NCBI RefSeq assembly: GCF_027596085.1
Contig: NC_072456.1
Span: 18,613,218 to 18,677,217, forward strand
Direction of reading: 5' to 3'
Origin: Anoplopoma fimbria
Taxonomy: Eukaryota > Chordata > Actinopteri > Perciformes > Anoplopomatidae
Length of the DNA: 64,000 nucleotides
Shown here: one piece after another, positions 44,497-56,300 of the stretch
How positions within the stretch are numbered: the first letter of the stretch is position 1
Layout: each line of letters opens with the position of its first letter
The notes under the pieces: model-generated
Told to the model about the DNA's origin: nothing
Databases searched by the model: none
The model's input: the letters and a program-made list of their open reading frames with translations, nothing else
Translations under genes and position numbers: made by a program

Positions 44497-47400
44497 TCAT
44501 CGAAGTCTGGGGAAGATCCTGATGAAGAGGATCATGCTGATGAAGCTGAAGGAGACCAGGATGAGCATCAGCCACAGGAACCAGTTGACGGACTTCTTGG
44601 TGTGCTGCTCCAGTCGCTCCGACTCCGTCTTCAGCTTCTCAAAGTTCATGTCGGCCTGACGCATGGACTGGCTCAGAACCTGGGAGGGAAGGGAACACAC
44701 AACTGATGTAAAAACACAGATAAATGTACACACACACACACACACACACACACATTTACAACTCAGCTTTCTTATTCAGACATTATTAGATTGTTTTTAA
44801 TGGCAGCAGGAGCAGAAAATGTTTGAGGAACCGAAGAATAAAATGATACATAATAAACTTCCAAAATACATCTACTGCATGTCAAACACCATATCCCACA
44901 GAAAAAGTTAAAATCTGACATTTAAAAACATATTGACAAAAATTTTACATTACTTAGTCTTTTAATTTAATCTCATCATTTTGCTCATATTATCCTACAA
45001 TCGGTCTCTTTAATAAAAACTACAACAGCCATCCACCATCCAGTCACATGCCTCCGTCTCATCTTGCTTCAATTAAAGAGCTTTGCCTATTGGTGTGGTG
45101 ATGTATGAATATGGGTGTGGTTTCCACTTTCAAAACATTCTGACTTGACGAAGATCCATGTAGGATCAAAACTTAGTAATTAATTATTTTTTTGCGGAAA
45201 GGAGAAGTGTGCATGCGTTACCTTTTTCCTTGTTGATGCTGTTCTGAAAGACTTGCACCTATATTTTACGCGCGTATAATTAATCTCATTCAATAATTAC
45301 TGTATTTCTTGTTTCTCACACTCAGTCAGCCGGTCAAATAAATGCAGAACAAAGTGTATCTGTTATCACTGACTCGTCACACAGCAGCCGTTAATCATTG
45401 GTTAAATATTCAGGATATTCCCATAAACAAATTTTATCTTTCCTCGTCTCTGATGAACCTCGGTCTACAAATGAAACGTTAGCGGAAACAGACAGGGTGA
45501 CGTATTACTGCGTTAAAGCTTTGTTTAGTCATTATTTTGGCCGGTGAAACTTTTGTATGACATGAATAGTTTACATCCGAGTATCCCTGATGTGGTAAAT
45601 ACAGTTTGATGAATACTGCGATGCTTGCAGGTGTCTATCCAGTTACCTGGTTGTCCTGTTTGATGATGTTCTGTGCTGCCAGAGTGTTGTTCTTCAAGTT
45701 TCGGGCCAGGTTGAGCATGTCCTCGGCAAGTTTCTCTTGCAGGTTGTGGTGGTGGTGCAGGACGGCCTCCAGCTCTGCAGCAGACTGACGCTCATCCAGT
45801 GGAAAACCTCTGCACACGGCAAGACAACATTTAGATTTTACTGTAGGCACAGTCACAACTAAATGTGATAGTCTACCATTGTGTAAAAGCATTAAGCAGT
45901 GAGGAGGGAGTTATGATTAACATATCTGGAAATCAGTCTAAACTTTTCAGTAGCTACAGTTGTTTTTTTACAGTTTTAAAGGAAATAAATAAATACAGTA
46001 TAATGGAAAATACATCTTTAAGACAATACATGATATGTGCAGCTTTACCTTCTGTTTCGCAAGTCTGTTTCCGATGTGCCTATAGAGAGGAAAGGATAAC
46101 GTCATCTTCATTGTACATCACTCTCAATCGGATTACTGGCTTGGTTAAATATAAAAGTATAATTTTTCAGTTGAAATACTTGATTCAAGAAACCTTTGAA
46201 TCTGAAAAGATAATGTCTTACCGTTGCCTGAATGTGCCTGTCATGAAACAAAAGAAGAAAATGTATAAATTTGATTGAATGGGGCCTTTATTATTTGTTT
46301 TCTCAGTCTAGTTTTTCTACCAAACCTTTAAATATTTCATTTGAAGGTTAAAATACAGTCCAGCCTGGGGGTAAAATGTCAAACTTTTAAATGGTAAACA
46401 AAGTGCAAATGGAGTACTAGATGGAGGTGGAATCATTAGTGAGTAAAACAATGCAGATGTTATCCATCGGTTTTTATTTCCACAGTGTGTAAATCTCAGC
46501 AGTGAACCTTCATATCTTGACTAATCAGGAGTCTACATCTCAACCTACTGTGCCGAGCAGCTCGTCCCTCATCTCTCCGGTGCACCGGGCCTTCGTCTGC
46601 ATGTGGACGGTTTTAGAGGTAGGCATCCTCTCATTGGCTATAGTGGGTGTTCGCCCGGGGGCGAGGAACTGATTAGCCAAAGCCTTTTCTGTTGCTGAAG
46701 ACTGTGAACAATAACAAGAGAGAGATGAGATTAGAAAATTGTGTAAACAGGAGGGAAAACAGGATATGACTGTTTTGTGTATTTTTAAGTTTGTGGGATA
46801 AACAGTTCATATAACAAAAATAACAAAGAGATTTTTTTAAACACTGCCATAAATATCCAACTGACAAAAACACCTTCAGCATATAATATAGAAATAGTGT
46901 CACTGACCAGTTTCTCTGCCTCAAGGAGTCCTTTGAGAAAATCTACTTTTCTTGAATATTCAGTCAGTATTTCTGTTGTTGGTTTGCTGAAAAAACCCAA
47001 AAAAACACAAGTTGTTATTGACATGTGTGTTACAAATGAGCAATAATGAAACCTACATTGAGATACATGAGCGTTAAGAGAGATGGTACCTCAGGCTTTT
47101 CCTCAGAGCCACCAGCATCTCCTCCAGGGCACCAACATACTGGAGGACACAAAACAAAAAAGCAGTGATAGTAAATACACATTATGTGACATGTGTTTGG
47201 AGGATTACATAGTTTGAAACAGACATGAACTTTGATGCCAGAGCTGTCACTTTTCTTTTTTAAACAAGGCAAGCATATATATATATATATAGTTAGTTGG
47301 GACACTTAGCCAAAACTAATGCAGTAAATGAACAGCAATAAATCCTACCTTTAAAAAGAAAAAAGGTTATATGTTCAGTTGTTTTTTGAGAGTAGTCGAT

Positions 47401-47765
47401 AGATGTTATGGTCATTCTGGCCGCATGATTCATTTAGTCAACTCTCACTGTTACAATTAGTGTGGAAACAACTTTTTCTTTTAAATCAATACAGTTCCAC
47501 AGCCTCACAAACTGCAACTCCAAAATGTTTGTAAAAAGTTGAATCAACACCTTGCTATAACAGTTATAACATTATAACCTTCATAAAGAGAGGATTTGTT
47601 GCAGGATTGTAGACCTCATTAGTGTTACCAAATAAACTGGAAACTTATATAAATATACACATACAGTACCAGTCAAAAAATAAAATTAAAAAAAGGAAAA
47701 CCATTGAATGAGAAGGTGTGTCAAACTATTTGACAAATATATATATATATATACACATATACATG

Positions 47766-47814
<49 letters not shown>

Positions 47815-47816
47815 TA

Positions 47817-47870
<54 letters not shown>

Positions 47871-48522
47871 TATATATATATATATATTATATATATATAT
47901 ATATATTCTCATTCAACTACTTTGAAGAAGCTAAAATATAAAACATTCTGGTTTGTTGAGCATTTGTTTGTTTACCACATAATTCCATATGTGTTCCTTC
48001 AATATTAATCTACAATGTAGAAAAAAATTAAAGTAAAGAAAAACCATTGAATGAGAAGGTGTGTCCAAACTTTTGACTGGTACTGTATGAAGATATTACT
48101 AATTCTGTGTGACTGTGGGTGAAGCACTGTGAGATATTAACGCGACTGTTAGCTGTCATTAATACAGTAGCTAAGCTAACATAAATCAACTGTAACACTA
48201 CAGCTAAATGTGTTTACTGTGTAACATGTGTCGGAGAGGTTAACACCACAGAACAGATAGCATCTAATCAAACCCTGCCAGTGGGTTCAGTGGCGACGTG
48301 GCTACCAGACTCAGCGGCGTGAAGCTGCAGCTAACAACAACAACAGCCATGCTAACTTAAAACGTTAGCTGCTGAAGGTCAGAGGTCAACGACACAGCGA
48401 CCCGCGTCATCACGTCGTCTTACCTTTTCTAACCTCCATTCGGTTTCTCCTCGTTTCTCAGAAGCGATAGATTCACAGCGGGACAATAACCGGATAAAAT
48501 TGATTTCTAATCTTGAAGCCAT
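44497..48522 (-). CDS. use1: Vesicle transport protein USE1 (ER-Golgi SNARE), complete
   Basis: USE1 (p31) is a tail-anchored SNARE of the ER membrane. It works with syntaxin 18, Sec20/BNIP1 and Sec22b in Golgi-to-ER retrograde traffic. Eight coding exons join in frame: 48424-48522, 47090-47139, 46908-46986, 46549-46701, 46222-46237 (16 nt), 46049-46079, 45647-45809 and 44497-44679, giving 257 codons plus stop (human about 259). Residues seen: [119 protein letters not shown]-terminal membrane span of about 20 hydrophobic residues follows, then IRIFPRLR. The SNARE helix is about residues 155-230. The ATG context CAAACATGG is strong. The TGA is at 44499-44497. The longest intron (47140-48423) holds a MITE; the last (44680-45646, 967 bp) has no other gene. 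The next gene upstream in the same orientation is myo9b. Confidence 0.94.
46222..46237 (-). CDS. use1: use1 microexon of 16 nt
   Basis: Sense sequence GCACATTCAGGCAACG lies between ...ATGACAG and GTAAGA. Exon 4 ends in phase 0 and exon 6 (46049-46079) can be read as ...[10 protein letters not shown] only if one extra base of phase is supplied. The 16-nt exon provides it, giving [19 protein letters not shown], which matches the human LLGTDSAEPEMDVRKR region. A 6-nt alternative using an inner CAG breaks the frame. Confidence 0.75.
47664..48085. mobile_element. Tc1/mariner-like MITE, rearranged, with (TA)n core
   Basis: Outer ends are inverted: CAGTACCAGTCAAAA on the left and TTTTGACTGGTACTG on the right, flanked by TA on each side as for Tc1/mariner insertions. 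Just inside the left end, a stretch of about 40 bp (CCATTGAATGAGAAGGTGTG...) repeats in direct orientation the sequence just inside the right end, rather than inverted as expected. The middle is a long TA/CA low-complexity run (about 47739-47907). It sits in use1 intron 1. No transposase is encoded. Confidence 0.7.
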
Positions 48523-48620
48523 GTTTGAAGCTGACGCACCGTCGCAGCATTACGACGTCAGAGGCTCAGTGATGACGCGGGAGGAGCGTCACGGGGGAGC
48601 GTCCAACCCATGCGGTCTGT
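48523..48620 (-). promoter_or_regulatory. use1: use1 proximal promoter region with TGACG motifs
   Basis: Immediately upstream of the use1 ATG there are several CRE/ATF-like cores: TGACGC at 48532-48537, GACGTCA at 48554-48560, TGACGC at 48573-48578 and GCGTCA at 48586-48591. The area is CpG-rich with no obvious TATA box. The role is inferred from motif clustering and position only. Confidence 0.4.
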
Positions 48621-49034
48621 GGTCCAACCAGCGTTTTTCACAGCGATTTATTCAGTGGATTGCGTTGATAGGATTCCCAATGTAATGTTTTTTTTTTTTT
48701 TTTTTTTATAAATAAAGGATTTTTCTCTGAAACGCTTAATTCAGTCTCCTTTTTGTTTAAGGTTGAGATTTATGTCAATAAAAACTAAACAAATGACAAA
48801 TACATTTTATTTTTGCTCATGTTGCCTGTATCATTCATCTGGTTTAGAAAAGTTTTTGGGGTAGACGTGATATATCTCTCTTTAATTTATTTTTATTTAG
48901 GATAATTTAAACTCATCTATTTCTGACAATGATTAACATGATCATTCGTATGTGTAAATATATTATTATAGCAATTGGAGAAAAGTAAGCCCTACTTTTG
49001 TTGTGTTTATAAAGATTTCATTTCCAAAAAATGT
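48621..49034. other. Spacer between use1 and the SINE, no gene seen
   Basis: AT-rich spacer with a T run of about 22 at 48687-48708. No exon is recognisable. Confidence 0.5.
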
Positions 49035-49400
49035 ACGGCGGCTGTGACTCAGTGGAGAGCAGGGTCGTCCTCCAATCAGAGGATCGGCGGTTCGATCCCT
49101 GGCTCCGGCAGTCCATGTCGATGTGTCCTTGGGCAAGACACTTAACCCTGAGTTGCTCCCGAAGGCTGTGCCATCGGTGTATGAATGGGTGTGAATGATT
49201 AGAGAGATCCTGATGGGCAGGTGGCACCTTGTCATGTGTAGCCCCTGTCATCAGTGTATGAATGGGTGTGCATTTTAATGGGGTGAATGATTATGTAATG
49301 TAAAAGCGCTTTGAGTGGTCGGAAGATGATTAGTAAAAAGCGCTTTAGTGGTCGGAAGACTAGAAAAGCGCTATACAGTCCATTTACCATTTACCATTTA
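49035..49400 (+). mobile_element. tRNA-derived SINE, copy 2 (different tail)
   Basis: The head and body match copy 1 at 28967: a box A-like GACTCAGTGGAGAG, box B GGTTCGATCCC, then GATGTGTCCTTGGGCAAGAC, CTTAACCC and TTGCTCCCGAAGGC. The 3' half differs. It carries two AAGCGCTTT...GTGGTCGGAAGA repeats and ends with AAAAGCGCTATACAGTCCAT and three TTTACCA units. It lies between use1 and myo9b. Confidence 0.82.
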
Positions 49401-51533
49401 CTCTCACCTAGTGAAATGTCAAGACACATTCTTGATTTATGCCCCTTTTAAGGCCTTTCTGCTCTTTGTTCTTTTTTTATTCTTATGACTTTCAGTATAT
49501 TTTATATAAATCCCTTTTTTTATTTATTTAATTTGTATTTTTTCTCTGCGAGATGTCTGTTCATAAAAACGTGTTCAATAAAATAGAAAACTATCATCTG
49601 ATTGAGAAAAGAAGTTCCTCAAATAATACCAGTTTAACTAATAAGAAAAGGGCCTGACAGAGATCATTTATGAGATTTATGCCATTCATGTTTTTGTGCC
49701 CAATCATTCCTAAACCTCTTGAACCAAGACTGTATGTGAACCCAACTGATGAGGGGGGAGCATGAATAATACAGGCCAACTGTGAAAAAGAATGTATGCT
49801 AAAAAGTTCACTTGCAAGCTTATAGCTTTTAACCTGATATCACTTACAATACTAAAAAACTAAATTGCTTTTTTTTTTTTCCTTACTGTTATGCTTAATT
49901 ACCTGAGGTCATATTTGTCTGCTTTTATTCTCCTCCAGTGACTTGTATCATTTAGTGACACCAGGGTTTGAGACTCCACTGTTATATGCTGTACATTTTA
50001 GGCATCTTTCATTTTTCTGTGCTTATAAATTGTATGTTTACCCTATTATGTAGGTTATGTATTTCTTGAATTCATTTGCATGTATTTAGAACTGAAATAA
50101 TTACTTCCAACATTCAAGTCAAAGTTATAATACAATAATAAAATGTAACCAAATATTTACATATCTGTGTCACTTTACTGGCAATTGTATATATTTGCTT
50201 GAGTTGTTTCCGTGCAGACAATAAAACATCTTTATCCTGATAAAACTCCTTTCCCTGTCCTGTTAAAACACAGCTCTCTACTTACCTTTGAGACGACTTC
50301 TGGTTTATCAAGTTACTGCTGCAGATTCACTGGGAACAGTTGAGGTTACCAATTTAAACAGCCAAACCCATGTTTAAGTCTGACTTCATATTTTAAAAAG
50401 AAAATATTGTGTCATGAATTGTCACAATGTTTTACATGGGAAACTTTTTAAACCCAGACTGAATGTCAAATTGAAAGGATGAAGATCTTCAATACAACAG
50501 CGAAGTCTTTCATCCTGTGATTATTTCTTTTGATTCAACATACACTGTTTAACATTTTCAATAACACCATTTGTGTTACTACAATGCGCAAATATACAAA
50601 TTAAAGCACAGGAATTCATTTAAAAATAATAAGTGAATGTGTAACTGACTAGATTCTTGTTTTTCTTCATAATATTAGTGTTAACGGGAAAAGTGTGCAT
50701 CTGTCAGCCCTTGATGGAAGAGACTAATGTATGGAGAGTTAATGAAAACACAGCAGATGTAACAAGCATCACGTTCTGTATTGTCATGTTAATACTAATA
50801 ACCATTACAGTTCACGTCATTCAGTCCCAACCAAACACTCTCTGTTACACATTACACATCAGGACATCTTCCTCATTGTCCAGACAAACTAACAGACATC
50901 ATTCAACAGCAGTCAGAGAGGAACATTAGTATTACGTTTCAAACAAAAGTTGGCCAAAGTTGTGCTTCAGCAGGACCTGCGCCTCATGGGACTGTTTGCT
51001 CTGAACGGCAGGTACGATCCAGCTGAGTGAAGCCAAGTTCATTTTTAGAAAAGGGGTAAGGTGAGTTCAAGGACTTGGAGCTTTAAAGACATTGTGGCAC
51101 GGCTTGTTGCATCATGGCTGGGTTTGTGTTTTAACTGTTTCAAAAGGATAAAAGTGGCGTGTGCTGCTCCCATTTCCCTTTGCGATGTGAGGAAATGACT
51201 TCCTATCTGGGGTTGGTTGTCCTGTAGGTGGAAAGATAAGGTTGACCATTGCAACTGTTTTGACGAGGCACCGATACAACAGTCACAATGTGCATGTTAC
51301 GGTCCTCGTTTCAAACATGTCTTGTGTCGGTTCAGTACAATAAACACAAAAGGAACCCTCCCTCCCGTTGTGAGCACTGTCCATAACACGACACGAGTAA
51401 AGAGTTTCGTTGTGAACTTACTGTACAATACCAAGGCACTAGCTAACATATCAGTGAGCGTGTTTCGCCCATTAAGAGAACTAAGAAATGAAAAGTGCGA
51501 CTGGAACCTGCAACATCTCCTTGAATTAGCACA

Positions 51534-51572
<39 letters not shown>

Positions 51573-51964
51573 AACAACAGGAGAAAGAAAACTAATTAGC
51601 TGGTCCATCATTATGAGGCTACAGAAAAAAACAGCCTTTGTCCCAACTCAACAGTAACCACAATATATTAAAACGATAGAAAAGGTGCTTGGCAACGTCT
51701 TGTCCAGTTATTTTTTACTATCATCGAGGACAAGACTTCGGACACATTTGCAGTTCGTTGATGAGCTCCCATTAACGACAGCGACTGGATCCTCTGTGGA
51801 TTCTGCACAGCTCATCTCATCATGTGCAGGTTATGTTCCTCTACTGTGATTCTGGATTCTTATCCTCTCCTGGCTCTCTACAATCCATCATTGTCATCTG
51901 TGGCTGGTCGAAGGTTGTCGCCTCTAATCCTCTTCACTTGTCTATCATTTATTTTCCTCCCTGG
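49401..51964. other. Intergenic and probable myo9b 3' end
   Basis: No exon is recognisable. The part next to 51964 should hold the myo9b 3'UTR (minus strand). An A31 run lies at 51541-51571 (poly-U on the myo9b sense strand). Possible minus-strand AATAAA hexamers occur, but the true end cannot be fixed. Confidence 0.4.
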
Positions 51965-53340
51965 TCAGACGCCATCGTCTAGAAAAGGCATGTCTGGGTC
52001 AGAAAAACGTCTCTGGCCCTTTGTGGATGAAGCCTCGTGTTGCTGGTGCTGAGGAGAGGGCGTTGCCATGAAGGAGGAGGAGGAGGAGGAGGAGGAGGAA
52101 GCAGCGGAGGGAGGGCAGGAGGAAAAATGCAACAACAGGTCACACTCGGGGTTGTCGATGTAAAGGGACTGGGTGCTGTCTTTACGGCGGCCTGGCTGCT
52201 CTCTTCTCCTGACCAAGTACTTTAATGCTCGGTTTTCAGGAGGGGTGTAACCCTGAGCTGGTTTTGAGGCTGCAGACTGGGCGAGGACGCCGTGCGGGAG
52301 CTTAACTGTGCCTGGGATGATGGGGTTGCGGCGTTGCATCAGGTTTCTGAAGGAGACTGAGTAGGAGTCAGAGGATGAAGAAACGCAGCTGGACACTGAG
52401 GACGTGGAGCTAGCAGGGGTGAGGTTTAGCCGAGAGACGTGTCCACCGGGGACTTTAGGTCGCTGGGCCAGGTCTGCTGGTTTGGGTGGACACACTGGCC
52501 TGTTTCTCCTCATCTGGGGGCCACCTCGTCCTGGCAGAGAGAGAGAGGACAGAGGAAGAAAAACATGTTTTCTCTGAGAGCTGCTTGTTAAATTCACAGA
52601 ATCATAAGAGGGTTAAGAGCAATGGAAGAGCATGCAACCACGTTATCTTCCGAAAATGATGTTTGGTGAGGCACAAATAGGCAAACATCTGCTTGTGTCG
52701 AATGTTCAATTGATTAATTTGGGTAACGTTTGAGCATGCTTCTGTGCCACACATGCATAATCATGCATACATGGGTGTGCAGATGTTTGCACACAAACAC
52801 ACACACACACAAAAACGGTTGCTGTTCCTCCAACCTGCTTGGTTATAGAGCAGACGTCACCGCCCCCATCACCATCACTGGTCCAGACCTGCACCACAAA
52901 AAACAGGTCTGGTCTGGTCAGAAACCCACAGTTGAGTGAGAGAAACAGTAAGAAGGAAGGACAGGCCAGATTTTAAATACTGACCATCAGGCTCTGAGCC
53001 GTGAACGGAAGAGCGCTGCTGCTCGTCCAAAAGGCTCTCGGAGCTCAGCGAGGCTTCGGAGTCAAAGTTCTCCTGGTCTGAACCAGGCTGCTCCATCTCT
53101 GGAAGGCTGCAGGCCAGATCATCTCTGCAGAGAAACAGATGACGGGGACATCAGAGAGATGAGAGACTGGAGAAGGGTCGCTACCACACGGTGAACAGAG
53201 AAATAACACAGAAAGCATGCTTACTTCTCCTGTTTGATGGACTTGATGCGTTCCACCAGGTTCTTCTCGGCCTCCGTGTCTGAGTCCAGAGGCTCGTTCT
53301 CAGGGACCACACTGAGATCAGAAGTCACCTTCTCATGCAC
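51965..53340 (-). CDS. myo9b: myo9b C-terminal tail (three exons)
   Basis: Exons 53225-53340, 52985-53124 and 51965-52530 encode the region after RhoGAP. Visible features: an acidic stretch ([20 protein letters not shown]), a Ser/Glu stretch ([17 protein letters not shown]), a basic Pro-rich start to the last exon ([19 protein letters not shown]), long Ser runs, and the end [16 protein letters not shown]. This is low-complexity and probably disordered. The RFSDPD end could be a phosphosite. It has little motif content otherwise, as in other MYO9 tails. The intron at 53341-54354 (about 1 kb) shows no other gene. Confidence 0.8.
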
Positions 53341-56300
53341 CTGCAGAGCACAGAACATGACACGCTGACACCTCAACCAACTCAACAATGCCCATTATGT
53401 AATTATCATATAAATGGAATCATTCATATAATAATTACACAATAGATATAAATGGTCACAAAACACACAACGCTTTTGACCGATATCTGAAACGTTTTGT
53501 TAGTGAGGAAAAGAGAGGAGGCTGGATTATTGCATCTGGATTTAATTCCTGCAGCACATCTGTGAAACACAATCACTAAAATGCTGTGAGACAATAGAAG
53601 CTGGTAAACACCCTTTGAGAGCAGAACTGGTGTAAGGCGTTTACTTACAGGATGCAAACATTTGAGCTATGATAAAAGTTAAAGACACATCACCAAAATA
53701 CAGAAACCACTCAACAACAAATATAACCTGACTTTAAGAACTTTATAGTCTTAAAATAAGAAAGGAAGACATGGGAATAGCACAAGGGAAAAAAAAATGC
53801 ATGATGCATGAGCCATCAAGCTTTGCAAGTCACAATGTTGTCAGGCTATTGTCTTCCATGAAGACAACTAAAAAATATTATCGCGTCACCAACCCAGAAC
53901 CATCTTGTGTCTCTAATAAAAGAGAACAAGAATAAAAAACAGCAACATGCAGACTACTACCAGTTAGTAAGGACGAATAAAAAGGATTACAGGAAGAAGG
54001 ATAAAAAAATAAATTAAATAAAACAGCCAGAGCATCACCCACATCTAACATGCCATGCACAGGTGCCTTTTGCATGGCACACTACTACACACTACGACAG
54101 CTAGGTCTACTGTACTAGGAGAGCTCGATGATACATACCACCACTCCTTTGTAAGGAGCTGAGAACCTGAGAGGTAAATGCCAGTAGTGCTAAAGAGAGA
54201 CAAGGAACATTGGCCATGTTACCCACGTGATTCCTTTACATCCAGGCACGAGGCTGAGCAACAATCGAAAACTGTATGTCGTTGCCACGGTATTGAGAGA
54301 CCACACTGAATAAAAACAAAGGTGATCCAGAGAAACGCAGGGTTCCTTCCTCACCGTGTTCTGTCTCTTGAGTTTGAGCTGGTTAACCGCTAGAGCCTCC
54401 GCGTACTCCAGCTGCTCGATCTCCTCCATCTTCTCATTGTAGCGTCTGATCTGCTCGTTGATGAGCATCTCTATGCACCTACAGGGGGAGTAGGGAACCG
54501 GATGTCAGACAGTGCTTGTGTGGATTTTTCAGAATGAAGGATTAATTCATTTTGTGGAAAGGGAAAAACACATTTGTTCGGTTTTTTTCTTACGTGGTGG
54601 TCTTGGCAACATCCTTCATGCTAAGCAGCGGGTCAGCGCTGTCTGGGCAGCGCAGGATACACGGGGCAAAAACGATGGCCAACGAGTTAGGAGACATGCG
54701 GTTGTGAGTCTCCTCTTTACACACCCTGCAACAGAATTCATTAGATTATAAGCATTTCATTTCATTGCAGAAACATACTGTATAATAAGTTGTTACTTAA
54801 CTGAGGTAATGTGAATATGTTCGTGATGAGTAACAAAACAGCAGCTAAAGAAAATCTACTGAAGGCGTGATGTCATGTTCACATAAAAATAAACAAGACT
54901 AGAATGAGAGAAATCCTACCTGACGAGGTGGAAGACGAGTCTCTCCAATGTGGTGAAGTTTGCAATAGGAAGCTCTTCCAGCAGGTTGTATACAGCGTGA
55001 AGCTGCTCCTGCTTCTCTGGCAGTTCTAGAGGAGAAAAAACATCATAAATCAAACTTCCAGAATTTACCATGAACACTGATAGCTCTCGTTATATTCTTG
55101 AAACATTCGCCATTTCAGTTTTAATCATGACATGTAAATATTTTCCAATTTACATGTCAAATCTAACTAATTTAACAGTCTTCAACCCAGCAGCAGATAA
55201 GTAAAACGCCCAGCACACAGATGGTCTATGGTAAAATGCTGCCCCCTGGTGGGGGATGTCCTCCTCACCCACTGCATGCAGGAAGTCACTGTAATGAGTG
55301 AAGGTCATGAGTGGATCTGGCAGCTCCCTCAACCACTGTTTCACCAGGCCCGTCACTGTGTGGATGGGATAGTCTTCGAGGCAGACCAGGTGGGGGTCTA
55401 AACACATCACCAACGAGACATCAACAGACAAATCAATAAAGGAGCCTTGACAAAGTCCTCATCAGTTAGCTATAAATGTCAAATAGAAGGAGTCTGACCG
55501 GTCTCTAGTCGCTGGTGCAGCTCTTTCATGCGATTGGCAGAGCCTGACTTGCGGTAGATGCCCTCGGTGTAGAGGCCGTGCATCTCCACGTGCTCCAGCA
55601 TCGTCTCCAGCACCATGGGTACCGGGTTCTTTTCGTTGACCAGGTGACACACACGCACACCAAAGTGCAGACCGCCAGAATCCTCGTCACTCTGTTGAGA
55701 CAGACAAACAGCAGCAGTCGGTTAAATGTCTACTTATCAACTCCGCTCGCCACAATCTACCTACAACATCCACGGAAAAGACACACATTCTTCACTATAG
55801 TAAAGTGTACAATCTGTAAAATCAATAAAATGAAGATAAAAGGAAGCTGGTGAGACTATGTTTTTTTGTTTTGTTTTAACATAGAGGGTCAAGGTCCTGA
55901 TCCACCTCTCTGTTTCCTGCTGTTCGACTAGCTGTCTTTGTCATAATTAGTCATAGAAGGTTACTTTCATCTTTCGTCTTCATGAAAATCTAAAATATGA
56001 TAGCTAACATGTTTGTCCAAATAGGCATCCATTCCTGTATTGGCTAGTAAATTGTAAAACCCTGTTGTAATTTTAACAAAGATCAAAGACTGATTGTTAA
56101 AATGAACTGCTTAAATTTAGGTTGCCAGTACTGTAATAATGTATCAGACTTTATGAGAAAATATGCTTGAGTCTAGTGGAACAGAGACAATTTAACATTT
56201 GCACAATGACTGTCTTTACTGCACAAGTCCCAGCCTCACTCCCAACCCTTATATATCATAAGCACATAATTAACCCAGGCTTGTAATTTCTAAAGATAAA

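Noticed and set aside
45120..45230. Segment GACGAAGATCCATGTAGGAT...AAAC in use1 intron 7, resembling a dispersed fish repeat
   Set aside because: The resemblance is from memory and too short to assign to a family or set edges.
49035..49110. Possible tRNA gene at the second tRNA-like head
   Set aside because: Same SINE head; not a functional tRNA.
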